Source: Sebastes aleutianus
Taxonomy: Eukaryota > Chordata > Actinopteri > Perciformes > Sebastidae
Length of the DNA stretch: 64,000 nt
NCBI GenBank assembly: GCA_916700875.1
Contig: CAKAKS010000066.1
Span: 7,102,243 to 7,166,242, forward strand
Direction: 5' to 3'
Made by a program: the position numbers and the translations under genes. The notes under the pieces are model-generated. The model was not told where the DNA came from, ran no database searches, and saw nothing but the letters and a program-made list of their open reading frames with translations. This document shows positions 1 to 14,500 of this stretch, one piece after another. The first letter of the stretch is position 1. Each line of letters opens with the position of its first letter.

Positions 1-837
1 CCTGTCATATTGTCAGCTGGGCTCGGGTGACTCAACGTCTCCTAAAATGGCCACATGAAAGGCATACAGACAGGCAGACCTACAGACAGAGGGAGGGAGG
101 GAGAGACAGAAAGGGACCCCGTGTCAAACAGCATTCTCAGCAAATATGTCACTGAGCCAGCTTAGTTTAGACTGCCATGACTCCCAAGCCTGAGTACTGG
201 ATGTATGTTTGGTGCAACACTGTCTCGCTCAGGGGTTTATCAGATTCAGTCAACTTAAGCTGTCACTTTCTGCTCTTTCATCGCTGCTTCCTGTCTTCTG
301 TCTTTGTCTGACACTCAAACACACTCTGACTCGTCTCTCTAACACACAGTCTGTTGTCATTCCATCCCCTTGTGACATCAGATTTCCAAACTCTAGATGA
401 CTCCTGTAATCTAATCAACAGGTGATTGTGTTTTTGTGTTGGAGAATGTGCACATAAGTGTGTGTGTGTGTGTGTATGTATGTTTATCAGCCTCCAGGCA
501 CAGCACAGGCCTGGGAGTAGCACGGGCGGGGTTCTGCTGAAAGTTGATGAGACAATCGGGGCATTTGGGAGGCTCCTAACTTCACGCTGACGTTATCATA
601 CCTCTATGTTAAAGGCTGGGTGTAAAGGGTGGACTGAGGACACAAAGAGGACAGGGTGCAGCTAGAGACAAGACTGTTTACAAGAGGCCCATTCAAGATG
701 AGTGTGTGTCATTGATTGAAAACAAGTAATTTCAATTAGTCTATAACAAGGTTGGAGAAGTAACCCCATCCAAAAGCCAAATGCTGACAAATGCCCCCTT
801 CTCTCTTGTCGTTGTGTAAAAAGTTTGCGTGCTGACT
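1..837. other. noncoding DNA upstream of atosb
   Basis: No convincing exon is seen. Short open frames here lack splice context and similarity. The stretch holds a purine-rich run near 90-115 and a short TG tract at about 461-477. It may be intergenic or a 5' intron of atosb. Confidence 0.5.
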
Positions 838-1545
838 AGGGCTGTAGACGTTAACGCGATAATAACGCAAAATCGTTTTAACGCTTCTAATTTCTTTAAC
901 GCATTAACGCAATCGATCTTTCGGAGGTTGTAACGGGCTCAGTTTTAAAGCTAGTGAAGATACTGGTATCATATGAAACTAGAAAACTAAGGAATCCATT
1001 AGTACCAACCATGTTATACCAGCTTGTCGGGAAGGAGGCTAAATAACATTACAAAGTTACACAAAATTTTGGCGAGGAAAACTGCCATGGCCATTTTCAA
1101 AGGGGTCCCTTGACCTCTGACCTCAAGATATGTGAATGACAATGGGTTCTATGGGTACCCACGAGTCTCCCCTTTACAGACATGCCCACTTTATGATAAT
1201 CACATGCAGTTTGGGGCAAGTCAGCACACTGACACACTGACAGCTGTTGTTGCCTGTTGATTTGAGAATATTTTTTATGCTAAATGCAGTACCTGTGAGG
1301 GTTTCTGGACAATATTTGTCATTGTTTTCTGTTGTCAATTGATTTCCAATAATAAATATATACATACATTTGCATAAAGCAGAATATTTGCCCACTCCCA
1401 TGTTGATAAGAGTATCAAATGCTTGACAAATCTCCCTTTAAGGTACATTTTGAATGGATAAAAAAATGTGTGATTAATTTGCGATAAATCACGATTCACT
1501 ATGTACAATCATGCGATTAGTCACGATTAAATATTTTAATCGAGA
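838..1545 (+). mobile_element. hAT-like MITE, copy 1
   Basis: The left end carries the GGGCTGT head followed by repeated TTAACGC-type motifs. The right part ends in the ATTTGCGAT and AAATATTTTAATCG motifs. Two further copies of the same sequence occur at 6216-6769 (same orientation) and 14945-15445 (inverted). No transposase frame is present, so it is non-autonomous. The hAT assignment rests on resemblance to the fish MITE whose ends read AGGGCTGTCAATCG. The right terminus is lost in the adjoining TG tract. Confidence 0.65.
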
Positions 1546-1600
1546 GTGTGTGTGTGTGTGTGTGTGTGTGTTTGTGTGTTTGTGTGTGTGTGTGTGTGTA
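1545..1600. repeat. (TG)n microsatellite
   Basis: About 55 bp of TG dinucleotides with two TTTG interruptions, abutting the MITE. A second, shorter TG tract lies at about 1783-1802. Confidence 0.9.
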
Positions 1601-4600
1601 CACATGCCTGTGGCATCTAGGTGTTGTGATGAATGTACACAGGCCAAATGTCAGGGTTATTTTCTGAAGATAGGTGCTGGCTGTGACCTCTGCCCCCTTC
1701 AACTTTATACATTTCACTGAGAGCTGGTTTTAGAGGTCAGAGCCTTTGCCATACCTCCTGGTGAAAAGTTTGTGAATACTTTTGTGTGTGTGTGTGTGTG
1801 TATGTGTTTCACCCCACACATGTGCAACTTTTTAAAGTTTACAGGGAGAAACAGGGTCTTAAGTGTATTATTGTCTGTTTTGCAGATGTTTTTGCTTAAC
1901 ATACTGACGCTCCAATTACTGATGAGTGTAGTCTAACAAGCTCTTAATTGGCTGTTCAGTGGAACTAACCCAGTGTGTGTGCAAATCATTTGCCACGTGT
2001 AGATCAGCACCTTGTTTGACTTTATGTTAGTTTTTTACCACCACGCCTAACACCACCTCTCTCATGATGATGAAATTAAACGCATCTGGGCTTCCTGATG
2101 TGCTTCAAGTCATCTGACCTGAGACCGTTGACCTTTGACCTAATGACCACAGCTGCCTTTGGCCTAAAGGAACACCCAGACTTGCACATATTTCAACAGC
2201 AGCTAAATATCCTCCTTGAAGGGCTTGACCATCTCCTGAACAAAATATCTAAGCTCCACAACAGGCATGTGTCAAGTCAGAGGTATTGAACCCTTTGACC
2301 TCAGTCCTTATACACGACTGTGAGTAAGAGTGCTGTGCTAGTGGTTCTTGATGCTGTTGCTTCAGTTGGAATGCCCTTGTGACCTTTACTTAGTTTTAGC
2401 TTTAGTTTTATTGATGGTTTTAATGGAAACAAGCAGTTAATAAATACATGTATTGTTGTCCTTTAGCTTACTTCTTTTGGAAAATCACTTCCCATTTCAA
2501 TGTTTCTGTAAGCATGACTCTATTCTCATTTTGATCCAGATCTAGGCCTGGGCCAAGGCAAACTGTTCCACTTTAAAATGCATTTTGTCTTGGTCAAGCC
2601 CAAGCAGCCTCTATTATTGTTTTTCACCTTTTTTCTCATTTGTCTTTGTTTCACCCACACACGCATTGTATTTCAGAAGCAGGTTTATTTGCCAAGTACA
2701 TACATACAAGGAATTTGACTCTGGTTTTATGCATCTCTCTCAATGTACTTACACAGAAATAGAAGTAACAGCTAGGAACAAGGACAACAAAGCTGGACAA
2801 AGGAGGAAAGAATAGTCAGGATTGTTATGTATGCAAGCAGTGAACAAATAGGTCTATATATATATATAAATAAAAAGCACCAATAACCAACAATACAATA
2901 AGAATAAAATAAGAAATAAAACGTCTATATACAAGTCAAGTGTTCTGTAAGTGTAGACAATACAAATGGACTGGATGATTATGTGCAGTATGTACATGTT
3001 TACATGTCTATATACTGTATGTAGAGACTTTAAATTTTATTAATCATATGCAGACTATACAGAGGACGGTCCTGGTGGCTCAAATGTTTTTTTGTTGTTT
3101 TTTTAAACTGAAGAGGTTCACTGGTATTCACAGGGGGTTGCCATACATCTTAATTTTTAGGCTGTGTGCTAACAAGTCTCAGACCTGCTGATTTATGTAC
3201 TATAGCCATGAACACTGTTCAAGAACACTGAGTTGACCCTGATGCTGGGGAGCTCTAGCTGCTCCTGCTGTATTTATACCTTCCTCAAGGTCTTTGGCTG
3301 GGCTGTACTCTCTCTCCCTCTCTGTCAATTTCAGTTCAGTATGCTTTATTAGCACAAGTGTAACAAAGACAATATTGCAAAAGCATCAAGCAATAATGAG
3401 ATTTAAAAAGAAAAAGGTACATTCATGAAATGATGAAAATAGCAGAAAACAATGAACACTTGCTCTGTTTGTCTGCGTCTCTGTCTCTGTCTGGGTGTTT
3501 CCCTCTTGTCAGGCATTTCTCATTCCTTTGTCTGTCATCTCACCATTTCTAATCTCGCACTGTCTCTTTTTGAATAATTACTTGCTGGTCCACTTCCAGA
3601 GATGCTGCAGATTCTGCAGATGTTACATCGAGATAGCACTTGGCCTGCCAATGATGTGTGAAATCTTCCTGCTTCATGTCAGCAGCGTTCAGTCAAAAAA
3701 CATTTTTTAATGATTTTATGTAAGAATAAACTGTTTTGTTTAGTCATGTTGGTGAAATCGGTTCACTGAAGTTGCAAAAAGGGGGTTTGCATTAGTTTTA
3801 TATACTATTACAGGTGCGGTACAAGTATGAACAGGTCATGTGCATTTTACACACATCAGATTGTACAAGTAGATTAGATGTGAATATGGGAACATCGTCT
3901 CTCAGGGAAAGTGTGAGTGTATTAAAACCACTACAATGTTCAGCGATGCAGTAATAGCGTTAAATTCTTCAGTCGGAGCTGGCACACATGCCCAGCAACC
4001 TGAAGCCTTTCTTGGGGAGAAGCCAGAGTTTGTCCCCTCCTCTGTTGGTTCCTGGATCAAGCCTGAAAAGGGCTGGGTAGCCTCTGCCAGCCTCCGGCTC
4101 AGCTAGTTCAAAACAAGGTCAGAAATCAAGTGGGAACTAGCACAGAGCCTTTGGGTTCTCCCAGTGAGCTATGACATAGGCGATGACTATAAATAATCAT
4201 TGCTGACTCCTCTCCCGTTCTTTCCCCATCCCCCACCCCGTGGCTGCCCCTGGGTGCTCGCTGTGGAGACTCCACCTGTCTTCAGGGAGGTGATTCCTTG
4301 TATTGTGTTGATTGAACTCATTATACAGTATGCAAGTCATGCTGCTTATCTGTTGTTATTTGACTTGGTAATTCCTGTTTGACTGGGGCAGTTCTGGTTT
4401 GGCCGAGCGTCCCCCACCCCGAGAGACATCAGCAAAACAATCTGGTTTACAGCATTGTCTTCCAAATGTCCTGGCTTGGTCAGCAGCAGTTGATATATGA
4501 CCCTTGAGTGTTTTCAGAACTTGTAGCGATACTGTCTTGTTCCCTCCTCTTCATATTAGCCTAATTCCAGCCAAAAACAATGAGATATAGGAGTTGCAAT

Positions 4601-6215
4601 TTCATGGCGCTTAGGCTATGAATGTTAGAATCTAGCAGGTCTATTTTGTGAATGTATGTGTGACTGCATAGGGACCATATGTCATGTGAGTAATTACTTT
4701 ACTCCTGACATTGTCTCCACGTGATTCTGATTGTTTGCAGGGATAGGAAAGCGTCTTACCTGATGATACACCCTTATACTGCAGTTAATCAGGTTATAAT
4801 GTATAGCGGAGAGGTTTCAGTCTCTCTCTATTTCTCCTCTAATGTCCCTCTGTCTGGATCCCTCCCATTCTTGTGTCATCTTTGACAGATGATCCCTTCC
4901 TTCTTGTTGAAGTTGAAGACCGTATTGTCCCGAATGAATGGAGAATTTGTTTTGGAAAAAGATATGAAACACAATACATGCTCATATAAGCACTATTTTT
5001 CCGCCAAGTCATTTAAACATTGGCTGCAGGTCACCTAGAGTGCAGCTAGTAATACTTGCCTAGTTTGATTATTACATATTTTTATAGCAATTTGGGGATT
5101 TTATTCAACATCCCTTGTGGTTTCACCAGTGGATACATTTCAATCTGGTGGAAAATACCAATGAACAACTCTCGTTCTCCCTTTCCTCACCAGTTTTTTC
5201 TTTCCTCTTGCTTGATATTTAGCTCTATGTCATCACTTCTGTGTACGTGATGGATCCAGTCATGGTGATTCAAAAGGAAATACTAGAAAGTGAAGTAACT
5301 GGTTGCTGTAATGTACTGTAGGTCTAAATAGGAACCGACTGTAATTCTCTTCTTTACTGATTGATGTGAATGTCACATCTTGGCTATTTTCAAAACTCCT
5401 CCAGTTTTCACATTTTACATTCCAGTGAATGATGAAATGTGTAAGCAGGTCAATGAAATTATTATTTTTGCCTGCTTTGGGTTAACAGAACATAGGTCTT
5501 TGTCACAGTGTGTTGAAATGTTTGGCTGGCTGTACACACCTCATGGAGGACAGCCATTTTGATAGATATTTTCTTGGTGGAGCATCTTTAGACGGGCTCC
5601 CCCAGTACCCCCCCACCATCCACCACCCTCCCTCTCTCTCTCTCTCTCTCTCTAGCTCTGCTTCTCTTTCTCCCTCTTTGTGGCCAAGCACAAAGGAGCC
5701 GTTATCCTTGGGCTACTGGTTGCCACGGCGACGGCTCACTGTGACTCTCTCCCCCCCCCCCCTTTTCTCCACATTCCCAAGTTCTGGTCCAAGTGGGTCG
5801 GCCTGCTTCACTTGGCCTAGCACCATTTACTGCCAGTCTAGAACTGGAAATATCAACTCTCTGTTCCACGACTCGCTCCTCCATGTTTGATCTTCAACCC
5901 AAAGTGTCTGGGTTTCTGTACTTAAAAGGAAAACATAAAACAGAATGAGTGTAATGTTTCTCCCTCAGTTGACTTGTTGAGTACTTACTGTATATGATAC
6001 GGAGATTGATTATTTGATTGATTTGTCTTTTGTGTTGTTCTTCCCAAGTTCATTAACAGGCTTAGATATTGACTTCCTAACTTGCCGTGTTTGCACAATG
6101 CGTGTGCCTTTGTCTACTACAGTGTATGTCTGTTTAAGTATGCACAGGTATGAGGACGTATATGAGTTTCTGTGACTCTCTTTGGTATAATTTTGAACAT
6201 GTATATCATAGGTTT
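1601..6215. other. noncoding DNA, no gene recognised
   Basis: Open frames here are short, have no similarity I recognise and are probably chance. The stretch holds retroposon-like tails (2675-2960; about 3340-3430), a CT run near 5633-5655 and a C run near 5750-5762. It could contain the promoter and first noncoding exon of atosb, but no boundary can be fixed. Confidence 0.5.
2675..2960. repeat. dispersed retroposon-like repeat
   Basis: The segment begins with the phrase TTTATTTGCCAAGTACAT and CAAGGAATTTGACT, a motif I associate with a dispersed teleost retroposon tail. An AT-rich stretch follows. Family assignment is uncertain. Confidence 0.4.
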
Positions 6216-6769
6216 TTCAAAGTTAACGCGTTAACGCAAATTTGTTTTAATGCCACTAATTTCTTTAACTCATTAACACAACTTGAGATTTTTAGGTCGT
6301 AGCGGGCTCAGTTAAGGAATCCATTAGTACCAAACATGTCATACTAGCCTGTCGCAAAGGAGGCTAAATAACGCTCCAATCTTGCGCTAAATTTTGGGGA
6401 GGAAAAACAGTCATGGTCATTTTCAAAGGGATCCCTTGAACTTTGACCTCAAGATATTTAAATGAAAATGGGTACCCACGAGTCAGCTGTTGTTGCCTGT
6501 TGGGCTTGAGTTTGGCATGTTATGATTTGAGCATATCTTTGATGCTAAATGCAGTACCTGTGAGAGTTTCTGGACAATATTTGTCATTGTTTTGTGTTGT
6601 TAATTGATTTCCAATAAAAAACTATTTGCATAAAGCAGCATATTTGTCCACTCCCATGTTGATAAGAGTATTAAATACTTGACAAATCTCCCTTTAAGGT
6701 ACATTCCAACAGATACAAAATGTGTGATTAATTTGCGATTAAATATTTTAATTGATTGACAGCCCTGGT
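6216..6769 (+). mobile_element. hAT-like MITE, copy 2
   Basis: Second copy of the element at 838-1545, shortened internally. Its right end is intact and reads ATTGATTGACAGCCCTG, matching the inverted left end of copy 3 (AGGGCTGTCAATCG). No coding capacity. Confidence 0.7.
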
Positions 6770-6896
6770 ACTTCATTATATCTGTTGAGTGTGTTTTCAG
6801 GATGAATAGTCGCATCTTAATGACAGTTAGTGGTAAAGTAAAATTAACTGACTGACCACTGATTTGATTTGTTTCTATATCTTTCCATCTCTTCAG

Positions 6897-8570
6897 GGAC
6901 TCTGGGTGGAATGACCCTGTCATGACGCCACAGACGTGCCACACCCCACGCCCAGGGGACCAAGGAGGGCGTGTCCGGCTATCAGCCAACCACAGAGGGA
7001 GCCCCAATAGAGTTATTTCCAATTCCAGTTCAGAGACATTTCCTCTCAAGAGCCTCTTGCATCACTGACACACCACCCCTCTGGTAAGCTTTAACAAACT
7101 AAATGCATTTGATGTGTATTGACCAACTGGTTGCATGACCAAGTTGCTTGTAACTTCTAATGATAATGAAAACTTTTTTTATTCTTGGAAATGCACCCAA
7201 ATGTGTTCGACAATGCAATGATGCATTATATATAATCACGCTGTAGTAACTTCAAATCATAAACTATAATATCTATCATGATTTTAGTTGATTGTATTTA
7301 ATTTTTTCACCGACAAACCTCTTTATTTCTCCTCAGGTTGTAGCTTCCGTGCCCGCCTCATTCACTCCTGCTTCCTGTGGAGTCGTCACTGTTTCCTGAC
7401 TACCTATCTTGGGATGTTGGCGTCGTTTCGTGGCAGCTGCCATGGAGATAAATGGATTCTTTTAGTAGACCATTTTAGACACAACCTCCAGATGTTGTGC
7501 CAGATGCAGGTTGGCCACACGGGCAGAATTAGACAAGGACAGGCACAGAGGTGAGATGCTGATCTCGGGCATTGTCTCAATATGTTATTCAATTACACAG
7601 GAGTCAAATTAGGCTTATGCCTTGTTTAAATTGAATTATGTATAGTGGCTCATTAATTCAATTACAGAGCTGTGGTTTCATATTGTTTTAAATCCGAAAG
7701 GTCCTGAGTGGTGTTAAGATTTTATGTTCAACTGTCTATAAATATAAGGACCTGATTTCTCCTCTGCTTTTGTGGCAAGAATATTTTTCAGGGTAGAAAA
7801 AGGTTTATTACATACACCTTGTTCAGATAACACCATGACAAGTCATTGCATCATTATTGCAATTTAAGTGTCAGGCAGTGTGTCATAACCAACAGTCAGA
7901 GGCAAACTATTCCTTTGCAGTCACAATAAAGAAAGCAGCAAAAAGGGATTCAGCACCCCGGCTTTAACTATTTTTTTTATCATGTAGTCCTGAATTTCTT
8001 CTGAGGTTAAAAATAGGATGGGACACCTGTTTGAAGTGAGTGTCATCATCAAGCATGTACCAGATACCACATGTGTGTCTATGGCAGTCAGTCAGTACTC
8101 TGCTATGTGGAGAACTGTAAAAGATAAGAAAACCTTCATACCAAATGAGATGCGTTAATTCTATTGAAAGATGTAGCAAACTTTGCCACGTGTGATGCAA
8201 CAAAAATATTATCAGAACCCAAAGCTCCTGAATTACAGATATCATTAGTTCTCACATCATTGTTGACAGCTTAGAAAGGCTCAGTGCGTTCTTGTCCTTT
8301 TGAATTTTAGCATGCTATTTCATGTTTTCCATTACTCATACAGTCTTTCATTGTTAAATTCTTTATTGAAATGTATCCTGAATAGTAATGCTGTATTTCT
8401 CTTCCTCTCAGGTGCTGTGCGGCTCAGCTTCCTAATTCACACAGTTTGACAACATCACAGCAGGAAGTATAGGACTTCCTATTCCTGTGGAACATCTTAC
8501 TCTGCCTCCTGGCACTTGAGAGGACCTACTTGACTCTGTTGCAAGTTAGTCAAGACTCTTATCCTTAACC
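6897..8570 (+). other. atosb: probable 5' noncoding exons of atosb
   Basis: Three exon-like blocks with good splice sites precede the start codon: 6897-7083 (CTTCAG acceptor, GTAAGC donor), 7337-7550 (CCTCAG acceptor, GTGAGA donor) and 8412-8570 (CTCTCAG acceptor, continuous with the coding exon). None carries a long frame joined to the CDS. The assignment is inferred from splice signals and position. RNA evidence would be needed to confirm each block. Confidence 0.45.
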
Positions 8571-11500
8571 ATGCGGCACATTCACGTTGAGTTAGCCCAC
8601 AAAAAGGCTCCATTAGAGCTTCCAGGCCAGGAGGGGGACCTGCCTCCACCTACAGCCCCAACACCGGGTCTAGACCCTGGTGTCAGACCGGGGGCGCCCA
8701 GGCGCTTTGGCCAGGAGGAGTTGCGGCTCCAAAAGGTCTACCAGCTCTCCATTTTCTCCCAGTTGGGGGGATTTTCTACCTCCACAGAAACCCACACTGA
8801 TACCCAACCGAGGCCTGTCCGGTTGGGCGTGAAAAGGGGGCTCGAGGAGCCACAGTTGACTCATAAGCGCCCCCACCTGGGGGACTTCTCAGACACTGAG
8901 GCGTTAGAGGAAGGGGTGCTGTGTGGGCCAGCCCCAGCTCAAGGTGTTGGGATGGGGTTAACTATGGGCCCTGGTGGGCCTAGTTCTGTATACTCTTGCA
9001 CACAGATGGAGCACAGAGACTCTGAGGGGGGACTGTCACCAAGGTCTCCGCCCCTCTCCCCAAGCCACAACCCCTCCCGACGCCCAACTCAGCACAATCA
9101 TGACAGGCCCATTCCTGATGTGTTTGCTCCACTCTCACCTAAATCACCCCCAATGTGTGACCCACATGGACATCTCTCTGAGCAGGGCCATTCCCTCGGT
9201 GGCTCAGCTAGGACTGAGCAACCTAACGGGGGCCACACACCCTCCTACTCACTAGGTAGTCCTGCAAATGAGAGCTGCAGTAACGGCTCATCTGGGGGCC
9301 AGCCCAGCCCCCACTTGTATGAAATGTCCACGTATGAGACTCCCAACCCTGCCAGTCCCACCAGCCCTCCAGGCCCTTTCTCCCCCCCACACCACACAGA
9401 GCTGCAGGAGCCAGGGGAGGCCACCGAATGGGAAGTTGGACTTGAATCTTCTCCACCTGAGCGAAGTGCCACCCAGGCTGCCTCCTCATCCTCTAATGGT
9501 CTGGCTTCCTGGGAGAAAACTCCCAGCAGTAACGGCCACCGTCTATCCTCCGGAGGCCACTGGCCAGCCAAAAAGAGGCTGCTGTCGCCTACCGACACAG
9601 GGGAGTCGTGCTCAGAAGATGAGGGACCCTCCACATCCAAGAGAAGCAGGCTGTCATTGCTGGCTCCAGGACTTGGCCCGACCTCATGTCGCAGCACTGA
9701 TGCTAAAGCTGCCCCTTACTGGAACCACCTGCTGCCCTCTTCATGGGACCGGCCTAAGGTCAGCACACTCACACACTTCTGTCTTGGAAATGTTCTTTTA
9801 AGTAATTTACCAAAACAACTGCAACAGCCTATTAGTTCCAACTACTGTAACATTACTATTAATAGCTAACGTTAGCTGTTATGCAACTTAACTGTAATTA
9901 CAGGAAAATATCACCCATGGTGTACGAGTACCTACTTCACTTCAAGTTAGCTTAACACACCACGTACAGTTGCAAACTGAGAAGTTGCAGTAAAAAAACA
10001 ACACAGAATTGAACCTTTCTCAGTACATTTGGTGACAGAAATGCAGTTCGCTCTGAGCAAGTGTAAATAGTTTACAAAATATTCCTTTGATCGTAATATT
10101 AGTCATATCATAAAGTACTTGAAGGAAGCAAATTAGAGTTGAGGAAAAACTGTTTTCTTTTTTTAATGACCAGATGATACAGTTTCCCAACCCTAATTAA
10201 CTACCACTAGAAAGAAGCTGCAGGTGATTTTACGGCAGCATACATTAAGAAACAGCATGTGCACATTTGCATGCAAATACCATGCTTTTAGACCAAAAAC
10301 ATTAAGACCACGCTATGCGGAGGCTTCTAAAACTTTGAATACAGAATAAGGAATAGCCGTTCAAAGTCGGCGGTTGATGGCGAGACATCTGTGAGCCTTT
10401 GACAGTCCTTGGAACGGAGGCTGAGGCATAAATAAAGAGAAACTAAAAGAACGAGTAAATGTGAAAGAATGAAGTGATGGCCGGCTCATTATCACGCCGT
10501 GCTGGAACAGGCTGAGTAGCTCCAGAATAAAGCCCATTGAGGGAGCGTCCATTGTTCCCCCACATGAGTGTACTGTGTCTCTCACACACATGCACACACA
10601 TAAACACACAGACACACGCACACATGTACATACGTCCTGCTTAAAAATGGTTCTGGAAGTGAATTGGCCATTTTTGAACATTGGGAGGCCAGAAAGAGCT
10701 TTGAGTGTGCGTGTTTGTGGGATGGGAGTGTGCTAATGGGGCACAATAGGGTTCACTAGTTAGGTTTCATACAGTGGTGGGCTCATTGTGACTAGAGGTG
10801 TTTAGAGTATGTGTGAGGGAAGCACAGGGAGAAACAGGTGTAAGAAAGACTCAAGGACACAAATCAGGACTAGAGAGGACAGTGAAAGGAAGAGTTAAAG
10901 AAAAGGAGCAAGGCTAAACTGTCACAGTCGATATTTCAGTTAATAAAGGAGATATTTAAGAGACACAGAAAAGCGTAGACGGGAGGATATTCTAAAATGC
11001 CGTCCGTGGTTTTGATCGAGTGTGACGATGAGACGACAAGCTGACAAAGAGCTCCGAGCTCTATAGAGAGCCAGTGTGACCAAGGGTTGGCTAATACCAA
11101 TAAGCTAACCATGAGTGAAAGGTTTGCTGTGAGCAAATGGCTCGCAGGAAGCATAGGTCTGGCTAGTGACGAGTCATCTGACAGTTGGGTGGCCTTTACG
11201 ATGAACGGCAGCCTGGAAATGGGGAATGTTTATGCGTGTGATGCAACATCCAAAAGTCAGTGCTCAGTAAGTAAGAGGACACCTGAAATACACAATTACA
11301 CCTATAAATTACTCTCATGGGAACACAGAAACACTAACACACGCCCATTTAATCTTTATTTTCTCAAGCAAGTTTATTTTTGATTTAATTTGTTTGTGAA
11401 TAGATAAGGTCTGACTTAATTAGGATATTAATTGAGAAAAACAACTCATAATTTCCTGTTTTTTTTGTCCTCTCTTTGTTCAGACCGCCACAGACTGCAC

Positions 11501-14500
11501 AAGATCAGGGAGACGGCTAAAAAGTGGGCTGCGGCTGAAAAGGTGAGTTCTCCATCATATTTCCAACAAAGTTATATCATTTAATTACAAATAGTTACAT
11601 AAAAAACACAAGGTTTCTAAAAAGGGATTAAGAGAAGAATATTTAAACTTCAGCAGGTGCATGTTTAGAGTTTAGGAACATGCACACATGTGTATGGATC
11701 AGCTCAATGTCAGTTAGATTGACTGCAGCAAAGTCAACAGAGGGAAAAAAGGTGGTAGTTAATGTAGGTTGTGTGTTATTCTGAATTAAAGTTTGAGGCA
11801 AGTGACACGTTGGTTGAGACAAAATGAGTGTAATCTTAACCACCACTAACCACCGGTCTGTTTTGTGTGTTTTTGTGGTCATATTATTCAGTCGGCAGCT
11901 GCGCAGTGGCAGACACACGGACACCGGCCGCTCCACACGTTCCAGTTGGCCCTCATCTTCTATCAGCAGATCTCTACTTGGCAACTTTGAGGTACAATTT
12001 TTAAACATTGTTTTAATAACTTCAGAAGGTAACTGCAGGTCAAAGATGGCGCTGGTGTCCATGGCGTATTGACAGATGCAGCTGCAAACACAAACCTTAA
12101 CCGAACCCAACCAAAAACCCATTCCAAGTGGAGAGTCTTGGTTCTTTCATGACGACACACACTTTGTGGCCACCTGTACAATCTAATGCAATTCAATACA
12201 AAAGCTACAACATTCTACCTTTATGAAGTTTATAATCTTCAGTTTTTGTTGACATTGCCAGAAATGTGTAAATTCAATTATATGCTTATTATAAGTTAAA
12301 GGTGGTGTTGCACTGAACTACATTATACTGAGAGGTGTTATCATTCACATACATGAGAGAAGCAGAATATCAGAAACACCTCTCAATATAATACAGTACA
12401 ACACTACTACTAACCATGATCTCAAGGCTAAAACATATACATGAATTAACAATAACATTAACTCTATGACCGTGTCAAAAAAGCACTTTTAAGTTATTTC
12501 AGTCTTGTTATTGGGACATTTTTGGAATGCTTAGAAATTGTGTCTGTTCCGATGTACAGGATATGTCAGAGTTTTATTTGCAAATTTACAATTTACATGA
12601 AAATGATAATGGAAAGTAATGTGTAGTGAGAGGGCAAAAAGTACATTATTCATTACATTTCAATTATCAATTATAAAACACTTTTTAGGACTTTTATGGA
12701 CAATTTTAACCATTTTCATAATAGGTTGCATAATATTCGTTTGCATTAAAATAAGGTAAAACATATAACAATATAATAATGGTGGTCCCAGATTTAATGC
12801 TTTCAAAATATCCTGCTCTTGGCTCACACTGTTGTTGGCCTGCAGATGCATACTTTATTACTGTGTTGAACACTGCTTTGGTTTTAATTAAAATGAAATA
12901 TTTATGTATTTAGTTTTTATGGATTTCACAGTCCAAGGGTGTATTTCAGATTTGTTGGCCAAACTTGACTCAGGGTGCAACAGTAAATGCTCAAGCCATT
13001 AATGAATACCAAGTTTTACAATATAAAGAGTTTTAAAAGGCTCCTGTTAACTCTCTTCTCTCTCTCGTGTGTGGTCCAGGAGTCCATACTGAAGGGACGA
13101 TTCTCCCCGTCAGGCCAGATTGAAGGCTTCACAGCAGAGATCGGCGCCAGCGGCTCATATTGCCCACAGCACGTCACCCTGCCGGTGCAGGTTACGTACT
13201 ACGACATCTCAGAGCACAGTGCGCCCTCACCCTTCCTGGTAAGTCTGTGTGTGTGTGGTTGTGTGCCCGTTTAGTCAAGCACAAACAATAAACCAAACAA
13301 TAACCAACACTGTTTATTGCACGTGGCAGGTAGTGTGTTTGCTAGTATGAAAATAATAGACTCATTGAAAGAAAAACGATGCAAAATTAGAGATCAGAAC
13401 AACTCGCCAAAACAATAACAGATACAGAATTGGCTTCAACAAGGTTGATGTTGGCTTGCTTCAAAACCAGATGTAAAAAATATGTGGCATGTTTTTTCTT
13501 TCCTGCATATATCATTAAGCCTTTTGTCCGTCCACATCAGCACTGAATACTATATGTTCTATATATTCATCACACACATAGTTTCACAATATAACATAAG
13601 ATCAATAAGTGCTTAGCAAGCTAGTACCAGCATTAATGTGTGGACAACTTAAGTCCTGCTTACAAGAAGTCCTGTGTCTGCTGTTACACTGGACCATTTG
13701 GAAACCAGCTGTTTTCACTTTCTTAGCTTCATGCCTCATATTGCATTTGATTTGCTGTGGATAAATGTGGCATTCAACATTATATGACTCCCTGTGTAGC
13801 CGCCTTTGTAACAACAGCATGATGTAGTTATTTTAGCATTAGTCCGCTTTCATGTAGGATTTTTTTTATATGTGTTTAGTGGATTTGATGAGGAATTGGT
13901 TTTACATGCATAACATATACAGATGTGTTTCACTTACTATTGTAATACTGCTGCCACGCTGCTGCTGCTCCCTAAAAGTTTCATTATGGCCGTTTCTTCT
14001 ATAAGTAGATGTAGATTTTGATCCTGATGTAGAAGTTCACATCTTTTAAAATGTACCAAAGAGTTATTTCGTCGTTACAGTGATTGAGGACATGTATTCA
14101 GTGCCGTGTCTCTCTCCCTCACAGGGGGTGATCTCCCTCGAGCCTCTTGGAAAGAAAGGATACAGCATACCCAAAGCAGGGACCATTCAAGTGGTAAGTT
14201 TATCTTTTCTTTCATCCAAAATAACCTCATGTACTCTTAATTTAAAGAGGACCGATTATGCTTATTTTCAGGTGCATACTTGTATTTTGGGTTTCTACTA
14301 GAACATCTTTACATGCTTTTAAATGTTCAAAAAATACTTTATTTTTCTCATACCGGCTGTGCTGCAGCACCTCTTTTCACCCTCTCTCTGAATCGCTCTG
14401 TTTGACCTCATGGAAAAAGCACAAAAGCATAATAGGTTCTTTTTAAAACCACTGCCAGCGGTCTTATTTTTTGGCTGTTTGAAATGCTGACTTTGGTCTG

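Noticed and set aside
1511..1720. Frame rich in VCVCVCV
   Set aside because: Translation of a TG microsatellite; no protein is implied.
9245..9697. 150-codon minus-strand frame opposite atosb exon 1
   Set aside because: A shadow of the GC- and Pro/Ser-rich coding exon on the other strand. The plus-strand frame has family similarity and correct splicing.
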